From Pseudoflavonifractor sp964504285 (GTDB lineage: Bacteria; Bacillota; Clostridia; Oscillospirales; Oscillospiraceae), in contig CAZDDZ010000005.1 of assembly GCA_964504285.1 (NCBI GenBank), positions 1 to 64,000 of the forward strand: a DNA stretch of 64,000 nt, written 5' to 3'. Below the pieces are notes generated by a model. That model worked only from the letters and a program-made list of their open reading frames with translations. It was not told the DNA's origin and did not search any database. Positions 1 through 8,553 of the stretch are shown in pieces (position 1 is the first letter of the stretch; each line of letters starts with the position of its first letter). Made by a program: the position numbers and the translations under genes.

Positions 1-75
1 GCGTTGGCACAAATTTGCCCAGTTGGACCGGGTTCGGATTACACTGGTCAGGCTACAATAGGGGTCAAAAAATAG
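1..75 (+). other. Possible tail of a truncated reading frame at the window edge
   Basis: The frame starting at base 1 is open to a TAG at 73-75. It contains the hexapeptide DYTGQA, and 17 of the 18 underlying bases match the last codons of the small membrane-protein gene at 53284-53613, which also ends in DYTGQA. This could be the end of a paralogue whose body lies outside the window, or chance. Bases 76-152 show nothing else recognisable. Confidence 0.2.
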
Positions 76-152
76 GCCTATCGTTAAATGTTCTACAATG
101 CATTTTATCCGCACGTTATTTTTCTGTCAAACAGCTATCTTTTGGTGGTGCT

Positions 153-177
153 CAACTGAAAGTTGTGCTAGTATAAA
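153..177 (+). promoter_or_regulatory. Putative promoter/operator of the LysR-type gene
   Basis: A short inverted repeat CAACT-gaa-AGTTG lies at 153-165, directly before a TATAAA-like -10 sequence at 172-177, about 26 bases before the LysR start. The overlap of palindrome and -10 fits autoregulation, but no good -35 box is visible. Confidence 0.3.
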
Positions 178-202
178 AGAAACAGGAAAAATGAGGTTTA
201 TT

Positions 203-1120
203 ATGGAAATTAAACAGCTTTGCTATTTTGTGGAAATCTGTAAATATATGAGCTTTTCCGATGCGGCAAAGACCCTTTTCCTTACGCCGCAGGCACTGAG
301 CAAATCCATTCACAATCTGGAATTAGAGTTGGGGGGAGAGGTCTTTTCCCGAACGGGAAATGCGATTGCGCTGACGGAGTACGGCACTATTTTGCTCCAG
401 CGGGCAAAAGGTTTGCTCAAAAGCTATGATGTACTTATTGGCGACATGAGGTATGCCAGCCGCCGCTTTTCCGGAAAGCTGGCGGTTGGCTTTGCCTATG
501 GTGTTCTGCTGGCATTGCCACCCGATACGGTGATGGACTTTATGCGTGCCTACCCGGAGTTGAGCCTGGAACTGGAGGAATTGCCGGATGAGGTGCTGGA
601 GGAGCGGATGCTGGAGGGAAGCCTGGACTTTTCCTTTTGTATCGGCGAGTCGCTGCGGCCCGCTTTTTTTGAAAGTACGCTGGTCTGCTCCTCGCCCCTG
701 AGCGCGGTGCTTTTAAAAGAGAACCCGCTCTACCGAAAAGGCTTTTTCGAGCTGGAGGACCTGCGGGATCAGAAATTTATCCAGCACACTCATAATAAAA
801 AGGTCAACGATATGATTGGAAAGTGCTGCCGACAGAAGGGCTTTGCACCGGAGTATCTTATCCGCTCCTCCCACTTAGAGCTTAACAAGCGGGTGCTCTG
901 GTCCATGGGCGGGCTGTCTCTGGGGCCGTACGACCTGTGGAAAAACTACCCATACACCCCGGAGGTGGGCTGCATTCCCATGAGTGATAAGGACGGGCTG
1001 GCTTGGGAGGTCTATTTGGTCACTCCTGCCGACCGCCAGCTTACCCCGGCTGCCCGGCTAATGGCGGATTACCTCTCCGAACGGCTGGCCGAGCTGATTG
1101 CGGGGACGGGTGGAAAATAA
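203..1120 (+). CDS. LysR-family transcriptional regulator
   Basis: This 305-residue protein has the usual LysR layout. An N-terminal winged helix-turn-helix (about residues 1-60, with FSDAAKTLFLTPQALSKSIHNLE carrying the recognition helix) is followed by a two-lobe effector-binding domain from about residue 90. Family members bind a small metabolite and switch a neighbouring promoter. I chose the ATG at 203 because it has a GAGG ribosome site seven bases upstream and gives the canonical LysR N-terminus; an upstream in-frame start at 98 would add 35 unrelated residues. The gene converges on the catabolic cluster that begins with the DapA-family aldolase and shares a bidirectional terminator with it. 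Its target could be that cluster, but the sequence does not prove it. Confidence 0.85.
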   Translation: MEIKQLCYFVEICKYMSFSDAAKTLFLTPQALSKSIHNLELELGGEVFSRTGNAIALTEYGTILLQRAKGLLKSYDVLIGDMRYASRRFSGKLAVGFAYGVLLALPPDTVMDFMRAYPELSLELEELPDEVLEERMLEGSLDFSFCIGESLRPAFFESTLVCSSPLSAVLLKENPLYRKGFFELEDLRDQKFIQHTHNKKVNDMIGKCCRQKGFAPEYLIRSSHLELNKRVLWSMGGLSLGPYDLWKNYPYTPEVGCIPMSDKDGLAWEVYLVTPADRQLTPAARLMADYLSERLAELIAGTGGK

Positions 1121-1123
1121 TAA

Positions 1124-1160
1124 GCAGGGCCTGAATTTTTTATAAAAATTCAGGCCCTGC
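1124..1160. terminator. Bidirectional terminator between lysR-type gene and aldolase gene
   Basis: A 17-bp perfect inverted repeat (GCAGGGCCTGAATTTTT, a 3-base loop, then its complement) separates two convergent genes. The A/T-rich inner ends and flanking T/A runs suit rho-independent termination from both sides. Confidence 0.85.
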
Positions 1161-1193
1161 TTATTAAAATAAAAGGCTAAATTGTAGATGTAC

Positions 1194-2084
1194 TTACATT
1201 ATATCGGAAAATAGCTGCGCCAAATGCAGCTTGCTCTCCTCAGTTAAAGGCTTAAAGGGGGCGCGACAGGTGCCGCAGTCAATCCCTTGAAGGGTAAAGC
1301 CGTACTTTACAGCGTTAAAGATCCCTGCCTTTACCATTGCTTCTACTCGTAAATTGAGCCGCGCTTGCGTAGTGTAAGCTTCTTTAATACGGCCTTGAAG
1401 AAAAAGGTTGCGTATCTCCACAAACATGGGAGCAAATAAATTAACAGTCGTCCCTATGGTGGCGTGGGCACCCATGGAAAGGGCGCCCAGGTACTGCTCG
1501 TCAAAGCCGTTAAAAAGAATTTTTTCGGGGTGCGCCGCATGAATGCGATCCATGGCGTAGAGATTATTAGAGGTATGCTTAATGCCGATAACATTGGGAT
1601 TGCGCAGCAGCCGTTCGGCATTATCCTTGGAAAATTCGACACCGGTAAATTGCGGAATATTATAAATAATGGCCTTAATTCCCGCTACTGCTTGGAGCAC
1701 ATCCTCGTAATAGGACATGATTTCATCCATAGAAAACTTATAGTAGTAGGGCGGTATCATAGAAACAGCCGTTACTCCGGCACTTTGCGCGTGCCTGGCC
1801 AGATCAATGACATCATGGGTGCGAATGGTGCCGATGTGAGAGATAACAGGCACTCGCCCGTTAACAGTGTCCATGACGCACTCAAGAATTTTTTTGCGCT
1901 CCTCCAGACTTAGCAGAAGTCCTTCTCCCGAGGAGCCGCAGCAGTAGAACCCCTCTACACCACTTGCAAGCTGTTGCTCCACCACCTGTTTAAGGGCACT
2001 GTAATTGACATTCTCATTGGCATCGGTAGGGGTAATCAGAGCAGAAAAAATTTTTTTAAGACCGCTAAAATCATCACTTACCAT
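1194..2084 (-). CDS. DapA/NanA-family pyruvate-dependent aldolase
   Basis: This 296-residue protein is a class I (Schiff-base) aldolase or lyase of the dihydrodipicolinate synthase/N-acetylneuraminate lyase family. It shows the family GSSGEG pyruvate-carboxylate loop near residue 50, the YNIPQFTG segment carrying the catalytic tyrosine, and IGIKHTS with the Schiff-base lysine. Such enzymes reversibly cleave 2-keto-3-deoxy sugar acids to pyruvate plus an aldehyde. The ATG at 2084 lies after GGTGG and overlaps the end of the dehydrogenase gene by 7 bases, so the two are probably translationally coupled; a TTG at 2093 is the alternative. It is the last gene of the cluster. With an arabinose-5-phosphate-isomerase-like protein and a ribokinase alongside, a Kdo or related ulosonate is a reasonable substrate guess. 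True DHDPS activity is less likely in this setting. Confidence 0.85.
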   Translation of the reverse strand: MVSDDFSGLKKIFSALITPTDANENVNYSALKQVVEQQLASGVEGFYCCGSSGEGLLLSLEERKKILECVMDTVNGRVPVISHIGTIRTHDVIDLARHAQSAGVTAVSMIPPYYYKFSMDEIMSYYEDVLQAVAGIKAIIYNIPQFTGVEFSKDNAERLLRNPNVIGIKHTSNNLYAMDRIHAAHPEKILFNGFDEQYLGALSMGAHATIGTTVNLFAPMFVEIRNLFLQGRIKEAYTTQARLNLRVEAMVKAGIFNAVKYGFTLQGIDCGTCRAPFKPLTEESKLHLAQLFSDIM

Positions 2085-2908
2085 GCCGTCCAACCACCAT
2101 CAACAATGACATTGGAGCCGGTCATATACTTAGACGCGTCCGATGAAAGAAATACAATAGCGCCGTTGTATTCATCCTCGTTTGCCATTCTGCCGATGGG
2201 CATTCTGGCACAGTAGTTGTCCTGAAATCTCTTGTCCTGCGTGTCGCGGAACACACCGGAGGGGGTAAGCGTATTGACGCGAATGCCCTGTTTGCCCCAA
2301 TAAGTAGCAAGGTAGCGGGTCAAATTATAAATGCCGGATTTGGCGGCCGAGTAAGCCACCGGCTTTATAAAGGGAACGCCTGTCAGTTCCTTTTTGTAGG
2401 CATAGATGTCTTGGATGGGAGAGACCATGCCATAGATAGAGCCCACATTAATGATAGAGCCGCCCTTACCTTCCGCCACCATGCGTGCGCCCACTGCTTG
2501 GCAGGCAAGAAAGGTACCGGTCAGATTGGTCTCCACTACCTCGCGAAAGACCTCCTCGGGGAAATTTTCAAAGGGACCGGAAACCTCCGGCGGAGCAGAG
2601 GGTTGGGTATCAATGCCGGCATTGTTAATCATTACGTCAGGCGCTCCCCCCCAGACCTGCTTTATTTGATCCAGCGCAGCCTCAATGGTCTCCTTTTTAG
2701 TAATGTCCACAGCATAAAAGTTTAGTCTGTCGCCATGAAACTCTTGAGCAGGAAATACTTTATCTACACGCTCGGGGGAAGGGTTTTTTGTAAAAATAGC
2801 GACTTTGGCACCGCGACTGTATAGCTCTTTGGCAAATTGAGCGCCAATTTGTCCCAGTCCGCCTGAAATAACACAGATTTTGTTTTCTACACTGAATAGC
2901 TTGTCCAT
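2078..2908 (-). CDS. Short-chain dehydrogenase/reductase, sugar-acid type
   Basis: This 276-residue SDR has the N-terminal Rossmann nucleotide-binding motif GGLGQIG near residue 17, the NNAG motif near residue 95 and the catalytic YSAAK (Tyr and Lys) near residue 185, with the family C-terminus IVDGGWTAW. Similar proteins oxidise or reduce hydroxyl groups of gluconate, deoxygluconate and other sugar acids with NAD(P). It lies between the mutarotase gene and the DapA-family aldolase gene and overlaps the latter. It probably interconverts a keto and a hydroxy form of the substrate before or after aldol cleavage; the exact carbon cannot be told from sequence. Confidence 0.88.
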   Translation of the reverse strand: MDKLFSVENKICVISGGLGQIGAQFAKELYSRGAKVAIFTKNPSPERVDKVFPAQEFHGDRLNFYAVDITKKETIEAALDQIKQVWGGAPDVMINNAGIDTQPSAPPEVSGPFENFPEEVFREVVETNLTGTFLACQAVGARMVAEGKGGSIINVGSIYGMVSPIQDIYAYKKELTGVPFIKPVAYSAAKSGIYNLTRYLATYWGKQGIRVNTLTPSGVFRDTQDKRFQDNYCARMPIGRMANEDEYNGAIVFLSSDASKYMTGSNVIVDGGWTAW

Positions 2909-2961
2909 TGTAAGTTCCTTTCATCGGCTAAGCAAGTAATCAAGCTGCATTGAGGCACTGA

Positions 2962-3369
2962 CTATGCACAGCCCACCGTAATAAGAATATTTGCAAATGT
3001 TCGCCCTTCCCCTGTTGCAATGGCAAGAGCAAGGGGAGGGTCTCCCATGCAGGTGTTATAAAATCCAATTCGGTCAAGCCCCTCCAGCTCCAGTCCCAAA
3101 ATAGACCTGAAATCATGAAAGATGTGGGGCTCTGATTCGTTTTCCGGCACCATGACCTGGGCTTTCTCCACAGAAACAGCAGTCATTATGGTTTCCAGCA
3201 CGTCTGTGACGGTTGGTAAGCCGCGTTTTAAGCCGAGATAGACCTTGGGACAGCTTCCCGTTTTTTCGGCCAGGGGGTAATTTCCGTCGGCAATCAAAAT
3301 TTTACTGCCATGCCCACAGTGGGAGAGCGCATCCATAATTTCAGGGTGAATGCAGGTAGTTAAAAGCAT
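2962..3369 (-). CDS. RbsD/FucU-family sugar mutarotase
   Basis: This 135-residue protein belongs to the D-ribose pyranase/L-fucose mutarotase family, which speeds the interchange between anomers or ring forms of a free sugar. Family signatures seen are the N-terminal HPEIMDALSHCGHGSKILIADGNYP segment, with the His and Asp active-site residues, and a C-terminal GEGRTFANILITVG close. The length is typical (about 130-140). It starts 10 bases after the isomerase gene. FucU-type enzymes act on L-fucose; D-arabinose shares its ring stereochemistry, which is relevant if D-arabinose is made in this pathway. Confidence 0.85.
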   Translation of the reverse strand: MLLTTCIHPEIMDALSHCGHGSKILIADGNYPLAEKTGSCPKVYLGLKRGLPTVTDVLETIMTAVSVEKAQVMVPENESEPHIFHDFRSILGLELEGLDRIGFYNTCMGDPPLALAIATGEGRTFANILITVGCA

Positions 3370-3378
3370 GGAAATACC

Positions 3379-3990
3379 CTACCTTTCGTTTTCACGCAAC
3401 TGTCCCAGCGTACCACCGGGATGCCAACGCACATATTGCTGCGGTGTAATTTCGTGGTGAGCCTGCAATAAAACCGTGAGGGTTTGAAGTACAAGTGTCT
3501 CAGCCAAAATGGACATTCTGGGCGCGCGGCCCAGGGGGCCACCCTCTGCTTTTGCCATGGCCAGCAAGTGCACATCACTTTGTACAGCCAGCCAGGAGTG
3601 GGCGTTGCCGCTGACCCCGATGACCCGACAACCGTTATTTTTAACCGCAAGCACAGTGGCGCGCATTTCAGCGGTTTCACCGCTGTTAGAAATAAAAATA
3701 ACCACATCCCCCGGCACCAACTGCCCGCAGGAGCCATGCACCGCCTCGGTGCCATGGAGAAAGTAGGCCGGAGTTCCCGTAGAGGAGAGCAGGGAAGCGA
3801 TGTAGCCGGCGATGTGAGCCGGTTTTCCAATGCCGGAAATGTGGACACGATTTCCCTGCGCCTGAGCAGCCAAAATAAGCTCAGCGGCACAGGAAATTTG
3901 ATCCAGGCCATCTTCGCCGATACAGCCATCTAAATCAGTCCTGACCGTAGTGAGAAAAGAGCGACCTGCATTGCGTGCTTGTTCCTTCAT
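3379..3990 (-). CDS. Single-domain SIS sugar-phosphate isomerase, KpsF/GutQ-like
   Basis: A 203-residue SIS-domain protein. It follows the arabinose-5-phosphate isomerase (KdsD/KpsF/GutQ) pattern closely: GIGKPAHIAG, SSTGTPAYFLHGTEAVHG, the phosphate-binding ISNSGETAE, an acidic residue just before GPLGRAP, and WHPGGTLG with the catalytic histidine. The C-terminal CBS pair of E. coli KdsD is absent, as in known one-domain members. The family converts D-arabinose 5-phosphate and D-ribulose 5-phosphate. The ATG at 3990 has an AAGAAGG site upstream; a further upstream start would run into the ribokinase gene in another frame. LPS-type Kdo synthesis is not expected in this kind of organism, so a catabolic role is more likely. 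Confidence 0.85.
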   Translation of the reverse strand: MKEQARNAGRSFLTTVRTDLDGCIGEDGLDQISCAAELILAAQAQGNRVHISGIGKPAHIAGYIASLLSSTGTPAYFLHGTEAVHGSCGQLVPGDVVIFISNSGETAEMRATVLAVKNNGCRVIGVSGNAHSWLAVQSDVHLLAMAKAEGGPLGRAPRMSILAETLVLQTLTVLLQAHHEITPQQYVRWHPGGTLGQLRENER

Positions 3991-4024
3991 GAAAAGTGCA
4001 CCTTCTTTAGAGGGGTAATGTTGG

Positions 4025-4993
4025 TCAGCGGCCCTGCCGCTCCAGCAGAAGCCGCTCCACAGCTTCGAGGGTTGGCAGTGAGGGCATAGCACCCGGCCTG
4101 GAGACCGTAATAGCTGCTGTGTGGTTTGCGAAAAGCAAAGCATCCTCCCAGTTCCAGCCACAGCAGACACCCACGGCAAAGGCACTGACGAAGGAATCGC
4201 CTGCAGCGGTGGGATCTACGGCGGTAATACCGCTGACACAGGGGCTGTGGAAAAAACCGTCCTTATTTGCCAAGACGGCACCCGCCTCGCCCAGCGTAAT
4301 TAAGACATTTAGAACGCCCTTGTCCCGCAAGACCTGGGCAGCTGCTTTTGCCGCAGCCAGATCAATTTCTTTGCCCTGATGGCCAATGGTAATGCCGGTT
4401 AAATCCGCAATTTCGTGCTCATTGGGTGAAATAAAGGTAAGTCCGGAGAGCAGTTTGTCCGAAAGAGGGGCGCTGGGGGCAGAGTTAAGCATGACGGGAA
4501 CCTTGGCAGCATTGGCGTAAGAGACAATTAGTTCGTTGATCTCCATGGGAATTTCCAACTGCAAGAGAACCAGGTCATAGTCGGAAATTGTCTCCTTTAG
4601 AAAGGACACATCTGACTCGGTTATGGTCATGTTGGCACCCGGGATGACCAAGATGCGGTTTTTGGTCTGACCGTCCGGCATTTCCTCCAGCAGCACCACC
4701 GCGCAGCCGGAGGCAACAGTGTCATCGTAGCGGACATGCTCGGTATGAACCCCGGCCTGCGCACAGGCACTCAAAAGCTCTGTACCGTTTGTATCGCGGC
4801 CTAACTTGCCCACCATGGTTACATCTGCACCAAGAAGAGCAGCCTGGACAGCTTGATTGGCCCCTTTTCCGCCCGGCGCTTTTGAAAAGGTTTTTCCAAA
4901 TACCGTCTGCCCCTCACGGGGGAATATGTCTGTCCGTACAATTTGGTCGAGGACAAAACTGCCTACCAGTAATATTTTTGGTTTTTTCTCCAT
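4025..4993 (-). CDS. rbsK: Ribokinase-family (PfkB) sugar kinase
   Basis: This 322-residue kinase has both PfkB signatures: the N-terminal GGKGANQAVQAALLGA substrate motif near residue 40 and the C-terminal DPTAAGDSFVSAF, whose Asp is the catalytic base, near residue 260. NEHE and the TLGEAGA strand also fit ribokinase. The family phosphorylates O5 of ribose and some relatives, including D-arabinose. The gene is 34 bases upstream of the isomerase gene, as expected if it makes the isomerase's phosphosugar substrate. The gap upstream holds a repeat element separating it from the HpaI-type aldolase gene. The symbol reflects family, not proven substrate. Confidence 0.85.
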   Translation of the reverse strand: MEKKPKILLVGSFVLDQIVRTDIFPREGQTVFGKTFSKAPGGKGANQAVQAALLGADVTMVGKLGRDTNGTELLSACAQAGVHTEHVRYDDTVASGCAVVLLEEMPDGQTKNRILVIPGANMTITESDVSFLKETISDYDLVLLQLEIPMEINELIVSYANAAKVPVMLNSAPSAPLSDKLLSGLTFISPNEHEIADLTGITIGHQGKEIDLAAAKAAAQVLRDKGVLNVLITLGEAGAVLANKDGFFHSPCVSGITAVDPTAAGDSFVSAFAVGVCCGWNWEDALLFANHTAAITVSRPGAMPSLPTLEAVERLLLERQGR

Positions 4994-5036
4994 GGAAATG
5001 TTCCTCCCACTTGCTGTCCGTACAGGACAGCGAGGT

Positions 5037-5199
5037 TAGAGCCTTTCTGAAAAGTTCGTGCATCCGTCTTTTAAAGAAAAACTTCGCCAGGCTGCGCCAT
5101 TTTTACTTGACATCCGCCCTGCATTCCTGCCCAGAACAAATTTCCTGCCAAAATTTTTGTTCCAGATTCCGGATACAGCGACTGTTCAGAAATGCTCTA
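5037..5199. repeat. Diverged family A inverted-repeat element (A1)
   Basis: A 163-bp segment begins TAGAGCCTTTCTGAAAAG and ends TTCAGAAATGCTCTA, like the other family A elements, but its interior differs greatly. It fills the gap between the HpaI aldolase and ribokinase genes. Its right-hand TA forms the TAG stop codon of the aldolase gene (5197-5199). Confidence 0.6.
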
Positions 5200-6006
5200 G
5201 TCGGCAACGGTTACGACTGCGTCGCGCTCGGCAATGATTTGCTTGACCGCGGCGTTCATATTAAACATATCGCTGCCCATAATAATCATATTTACACCCC
5301 GATCAATGAGGGTCTTAACACTGTCAGCCACCGGAGGAATCGCGGGGGCCATCAGACCCATGCCCAGAGCCTCGGTTTTCTTGGCGATGACATCCATGGC
5401 GGAACGGACGTTTGGCTCGTTAACGTCATAGAACTTGGGAATGCACAGGGACATAGCGTAGTCGGCGGGGCCAAAGTTAATGGCATCAATGCCGGGTACG
5501 CTCATGATTTCCTCAATGTTGTCCATAAACTCAAAGTCCTCGGCCATAGGAATTACCAACTCAGTTTCATTGCTGTGCTTAATGTAATCCACTGCGTTAT
5601 AGCCGGCGCCGCCGTAACCGGCGCTGCGCACCGTGCCGTCATAACCGCGCCGCCACAGGGGCTGATCTTTCTGGGGGAACTTAGCGCCCCGAACGCATAT
5701 TTCGGCATCCTGTCGGTTTCTCACATGGGGAATAATGACGCCTTCCGCACCCATTTCAAGAGCCTTGCGGATTTCGATTTCGTCGGGACGGGTAACACGA
5801 ACCAGAGGGGAAATGCCGGCGTTACGGGCGGCCATAACGCAGTCCTTTAAATCGGTCGCGGCAAAGGGAGAGTGCTCGGCATCAATAAAAACAAAGTCCA
5901 GCCCGTAATGGCCCAGGGTCTCAATAATGGCGGGAGAACCGGTGTAGATGGTCATACCAAACACAGGGCGCTTAGACATTTTTTCCTTTAAATGATTTTC
6001 AAACAT
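5197..6006 (-). CDS. HpcH/HpaI-family 2-keto-3-deoxy acid aldolase
   Basis: This 269-residue protein is a class II, metal-dependent pyruvate aldolase of the HpaI/GarL type, a TIM barrel that cleaves 2-keto-3-deoxy or 4-hydroxy-2-keto acids to pyruvate plus an aldehyde. Evidence is FVFIDAEHSP near residue 38, PLVRVTR (substrate Arg), the ALEMGAEGVIIPHVRN stretch, metal-ligand-like Glu in MAEDFEF, and AINFGPADYAMS near residue 180. It directly follows the importer genes. The cluster therefore carries two unrelated pyruvate aldolases, suggesting two substrates or two steps. Its TAG stop lies in the adjoining repeat. Confidence 0.85.
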   Translation of the reverse strand: MFENHLKEKMSKRPVFGMTIYTGSPAIIETLGHYGLDFVFIDAEHSPFAATDLKDCVMAARNAGISPLVRVTRPDEIEIRKALEMGAEGVIIPHVRNRQDAEICVRGAKFPQKDQPLWRRGYDGTVRSAGYGGAGYNAVDYIKHSNETELVIPMAEDFEFMDNIEEIMSVPGIDAINFGPADYAMSLCIPKFYDVNEPNVRSAMDVIAKKTEALGMGLMAPAIPPVADSVKTLIDRGVNMIIMGSDMFNMNAAVKQIIAERDAVVTVAD

Positions 6007-6024
6007 GACTGTTATCTCCTTAAT

Positions 6025-6759
6025 TTAATGTTTATTTGCAGGCAAATTGCCAAGGTAAAACGACTTGATATCCTCATGCTTGCGAAGGTTTTCGGTCTGG
6101 TCCTCAAAAACTACGTGACCTTCGGACAGGATATAGGCGTAGTCGGAAATACGCAGCGCAGCACGTACGTTTTGCTCTACCAGTAGAATGGTAATTCCTT
6201 CGCTATGAATTTTTTGCACATAGGCATAAATTTCATCCGCAATTTTGGGGGAGAGAGCGGCGGAGGGCTCGTCAAGAATCAGCAGCTTAGGGTTCGACAT
6301 AAGACCCCGTCCAATGCTGAGCATTTGCTGCTCACCGCCCGATAGAACGCCGGAGGCACTTTTAAACCGGGTCTTTAGGCGGGGCATGGATTCCAAAACC
6401 ATCTCAACGTTGGAAGCAATTTTTTTTCGGTCTTTAATAGAGTAGGCACCCAGCAAAAGGTTTTCCTCTACCGTCATGGAGGGGAACACGTCCTTGCCCT
6501 GAGTAACATAGGCAATGCCCTTTTTTACAACGTTCTGGGGCTTTACGTCAACAAGAGACTCTGACTCAAAAAGAATTTCTCCGCCAGTTACTCGAAGCAT
6601 CCCGGTAATTGCCCGGAGGGTGGTGCTCTTTCCACAGCCGTTTCCGCCCAATATGGCAGTAATGGAATTACGTTTGACAGAGAGCGACATGCCGTTGAGA
6701 ATTTGCAGCTTTCCGTACCCGGCCGTGATTTCTTTTACATCCAGCATGATGTCATTCAT
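6025..6759 (-). CDS. livF: LivF-like ABC transporter ATP-binding protein
   Basis: A 244-residue ATPase with Walker A GGNGCGKS, signature LSGGEQQ, Walker B LLILDEPSA and the H-loop region ILLVEQN typical of LivF. It energises the LivHM channel with LivG. I chose the ATG at 6759, which has GAGGG eight bases upstream. An ATG at 6774 would overlap the livG stop in an ATGA arrangement but has poor ribosome-site spacing. Liv-type systems usually import branched-chain amino acids, yet others carry amides, urea or aromatic acids, and this one is embedded among sugar-acid enzymes. Confidence 0.88.
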   Translation of the reverse strand: MNDIMLDVKEITAGYGKLQILNGMSLSVKRNSITAILGGNGCGKSTTLRAITGMLRVTGGEILFESESLVDVKPQNVVKKGIAYVTQGKDVFPSMTVEENLLLGAYSIKDRKKIASNVEMVLESMPRLKTRFKSASGVLSGGEQQMLSIGRGLMSNPKLLILDEPSAALSPKIADEIYAYVQKIHSEGITILLVEQNVRAALRISDYAYILSEGHVVFEDQTENLRKHEDIKSFYLGNLPANKH

Positions 6760-6770
6760 TGTATTATCCC

Positions 6771-7529
6771 TCATTCCTGAGTGCCGAGATAGGCCTCAAT
6801 AACTTTGGGGTCATTCTGCGCGTCGACCGGCTTACCCACAAAAATACGTTCGCCGTAATCGAATACCGTTAGCTCTTCGCAGACATTCATTACCACGTCC
6901 ATGATGTGCTCAATCATGAGCACGGTAATGCCCAGCTCGTCCCTAAAATAGTGCACTAACTCGATAAGCTTATCGATATTCAAGGGGTCAAGGCCGGCGG
7001 CGCACTCGTCTAAAAGAAGCAGCTTGGGCGTGTTAATGCAGCCAATGCCAAGCTGGAGCATTCTACGCTGGCCAATGGAAATGCCCTCGGCTGAATTGTA
7101 AGCTTTTTTTTCAAGGCCAATGATCTGCAACATTTCAAAGGCGCGCGCTGTCATTTCCTTTTTTTCGCGCAGGCACCGGGGGGAGGAGAGCATGGCGTCA
7201 AACATGGTGCTCTTTTCATATAGCGCCTGTGCCAAAATTAGATTGTCCAGCACGGTAAGGCTGGGAAAAATGCGCAATAGCTGAAAGGTTCGGGCAACGC
7301 CGGAGTGGGCAATTTTATGGGGTTCCATTCCTGTAATGTCTTTGCCATCAAAGAAAATTTTGCCGGAGGTGGGCTTATAGAGACCGCTAACGCAGTTAAA
7401 AAGGGTAGTCTTACCAGAACCGTTAGGGCCGATAATGCCATGAATGGAGCCGGGCTTGACCTCCAGACTGATGTTATCCAGGGCGGTGACACCGCCAAAT
7501 TTCATGGTTAAGGAGTCTACTTTAAGCAT
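6771..7529 (-). CDS. livG: LivG-like ABC transporter ATP-binding protein
   Basis: A 252-residue ATPase with Walker A GPNGSGKT, a LivG-style degenerate signature (SIGQRRMLQ in place of LSGGQ), Walker B LLLLDECAAGLD and the C-terminal AYLGTQE that marks LivG proteins. It overlaps the end of livM by 13 bases, so expression is coupled. The Pro to Cys change after the Walker B glutamate (DEC instead of DEP) is a mild oddity. Confidence 0.88.
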   Translation of the reverse strand: MLKVDSLTMKFGGVTALDNISLEVKPGSIHGIIGPNGSGKTTLFNCVSGLYKPTSGKIFFDGKDITGMEPHKIAHSGVARTFQLLRIFPSLTVLDNLILAQALYEKSTMFDAMLSSPRCLREKKEMTARAFEMLQIIGLEKKAYNSAEGISIGQRRMLQLGIGCINTPKLLLLDECAAGLDPLNIDKLIELVHYFRDELGITVLMIEHIMDVVMNVCEELTVFDYGERIFVGKPVDAQNDPKVIEAYLGTQE

Positions 7530-8542
7530 GACACGTCTCCTCCCTTTGCTGCGGTGTCTTCCTGCTTGTGCTGCTCACGTATCATTTTTTGCTGCTTCCT
7601 ATGCTGAAGCGTTCCTACAATGCCGCGTTGCAGGAAAAGGACAATTAAAATCATGGCAAGTCCGAAGGCAATTTTCTGGAAATCGGCATATGCACGGGTG
7701 TATTCATAAACCAGGGTAACTAGGGTAGCGCCGATGACCGCGCCCCAGGTGCTGCCCAGGCCGCCCAAAACAATCATCAGCAGAAAGTTGGTTTGGAGCG
7801 CCTGCACAAAGGTGGTGGGGCTGATATAGCCGTAATACCCGGAGTAAAGACAGCCGGCGATACCGGCAAACACGGCGCAAAGGGTAAACGCCATAATTTT
7901 TACCTTGCGCACGTTAATGCCCATAACCGAGGCCGCCAGGGGATCGTCCTTAATGGCAGTAAAGCGTTTTCCGTAGTTAGAACGAATAAAGTTATTGACT
8001 ACAACAACGCCCAGCAGAGCAAAGGCCATGATAAAGAAATAGCTCATGGTCTTGTTTTTCATAACCCATCCGAAAATCTCCAGCTTGGGAATGCGAGAAA
8101 CACCGTTGGCCTTACCAGCCCAGTCAGCACTGTTAATAATAAGCCGAACGGATTCGGCAAAGCCAATGGTGCAGAGCGAGAGGTAAGGACCCTCTACCTT
8201 GAGGGAGGGAATGCCCACCAGCATACCAAAAGCCATGGAGATAAGAATGGTAATGACCAGCGTGGGGAGAAAGCCAAGGCCCAGTTTTGTGGTCAACAGT
8301 GCACCGCAGTAAGCGCCGATGCAGTAAAAGCCGTACTGACCCATATTAATTTGACCGGCCAGGCCGGTAACGAAGTGCATACCGAGCGCCAGCAAAATAT
8401 TGATGCCCACCATGCAGCCAATGTGTATGTAATAATCACCCGAAAATATAAAGGGGATAATTACAATGAGAACAGCCATCAAGGCGGTAAAAAGCAGTTC
8501 CTTATGCTTCAAATAGAAGCTGCCGTTTAATTGATTCTTCAT
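7517..8542 (-). CDS. livM: LivM-like ABC transporter permease
   Basis: A 341-residue integral membrane protein with about nine hydrophobic helices and the LivM landmarks TGLAGQINMGQYGFYCIGAY and GLGSTWGAVIGA. The cytoplasmic C-terminus is Lys/Gln-rich (HRKQQKMIREQHKQ). It pairs with LivH to form the channel; the gene follows livH by 11 bases and overlaps livG. Confidence 0.88.
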   Translation of the reverse strand: MKNQLNGSFYLKHKELLFTALMAVLIVIIPFIFSGDYYIHIGCMVGINILLALGMHFVTGLAGQINMGQYGFYCIGAYCGALLTTKLGLGFLPTLVITILISMAFGMLVGIPSLKVEGPYLSLCTIGFAESVRLIINSADWAGKANGVSRIPKLEIFGWVMKNKTMSYFFIMAFALLGVVVVNNFIRSNYGKRFTAIKDDPLAASVMGINVRKVKIMAFTLCAVFAGIAGCLYSGYYGYISPTTFVQALQTNFLLMIVLGGLGSTWGAVIGATLVTLVYEYTRAYADFQKIAFGLAMILIVLFLQRGIVGTLQHRKQQKMIREQHKQEDTAAKGGDVSCLK

Positions 8543-8553
8543 ATGCGTACCCC

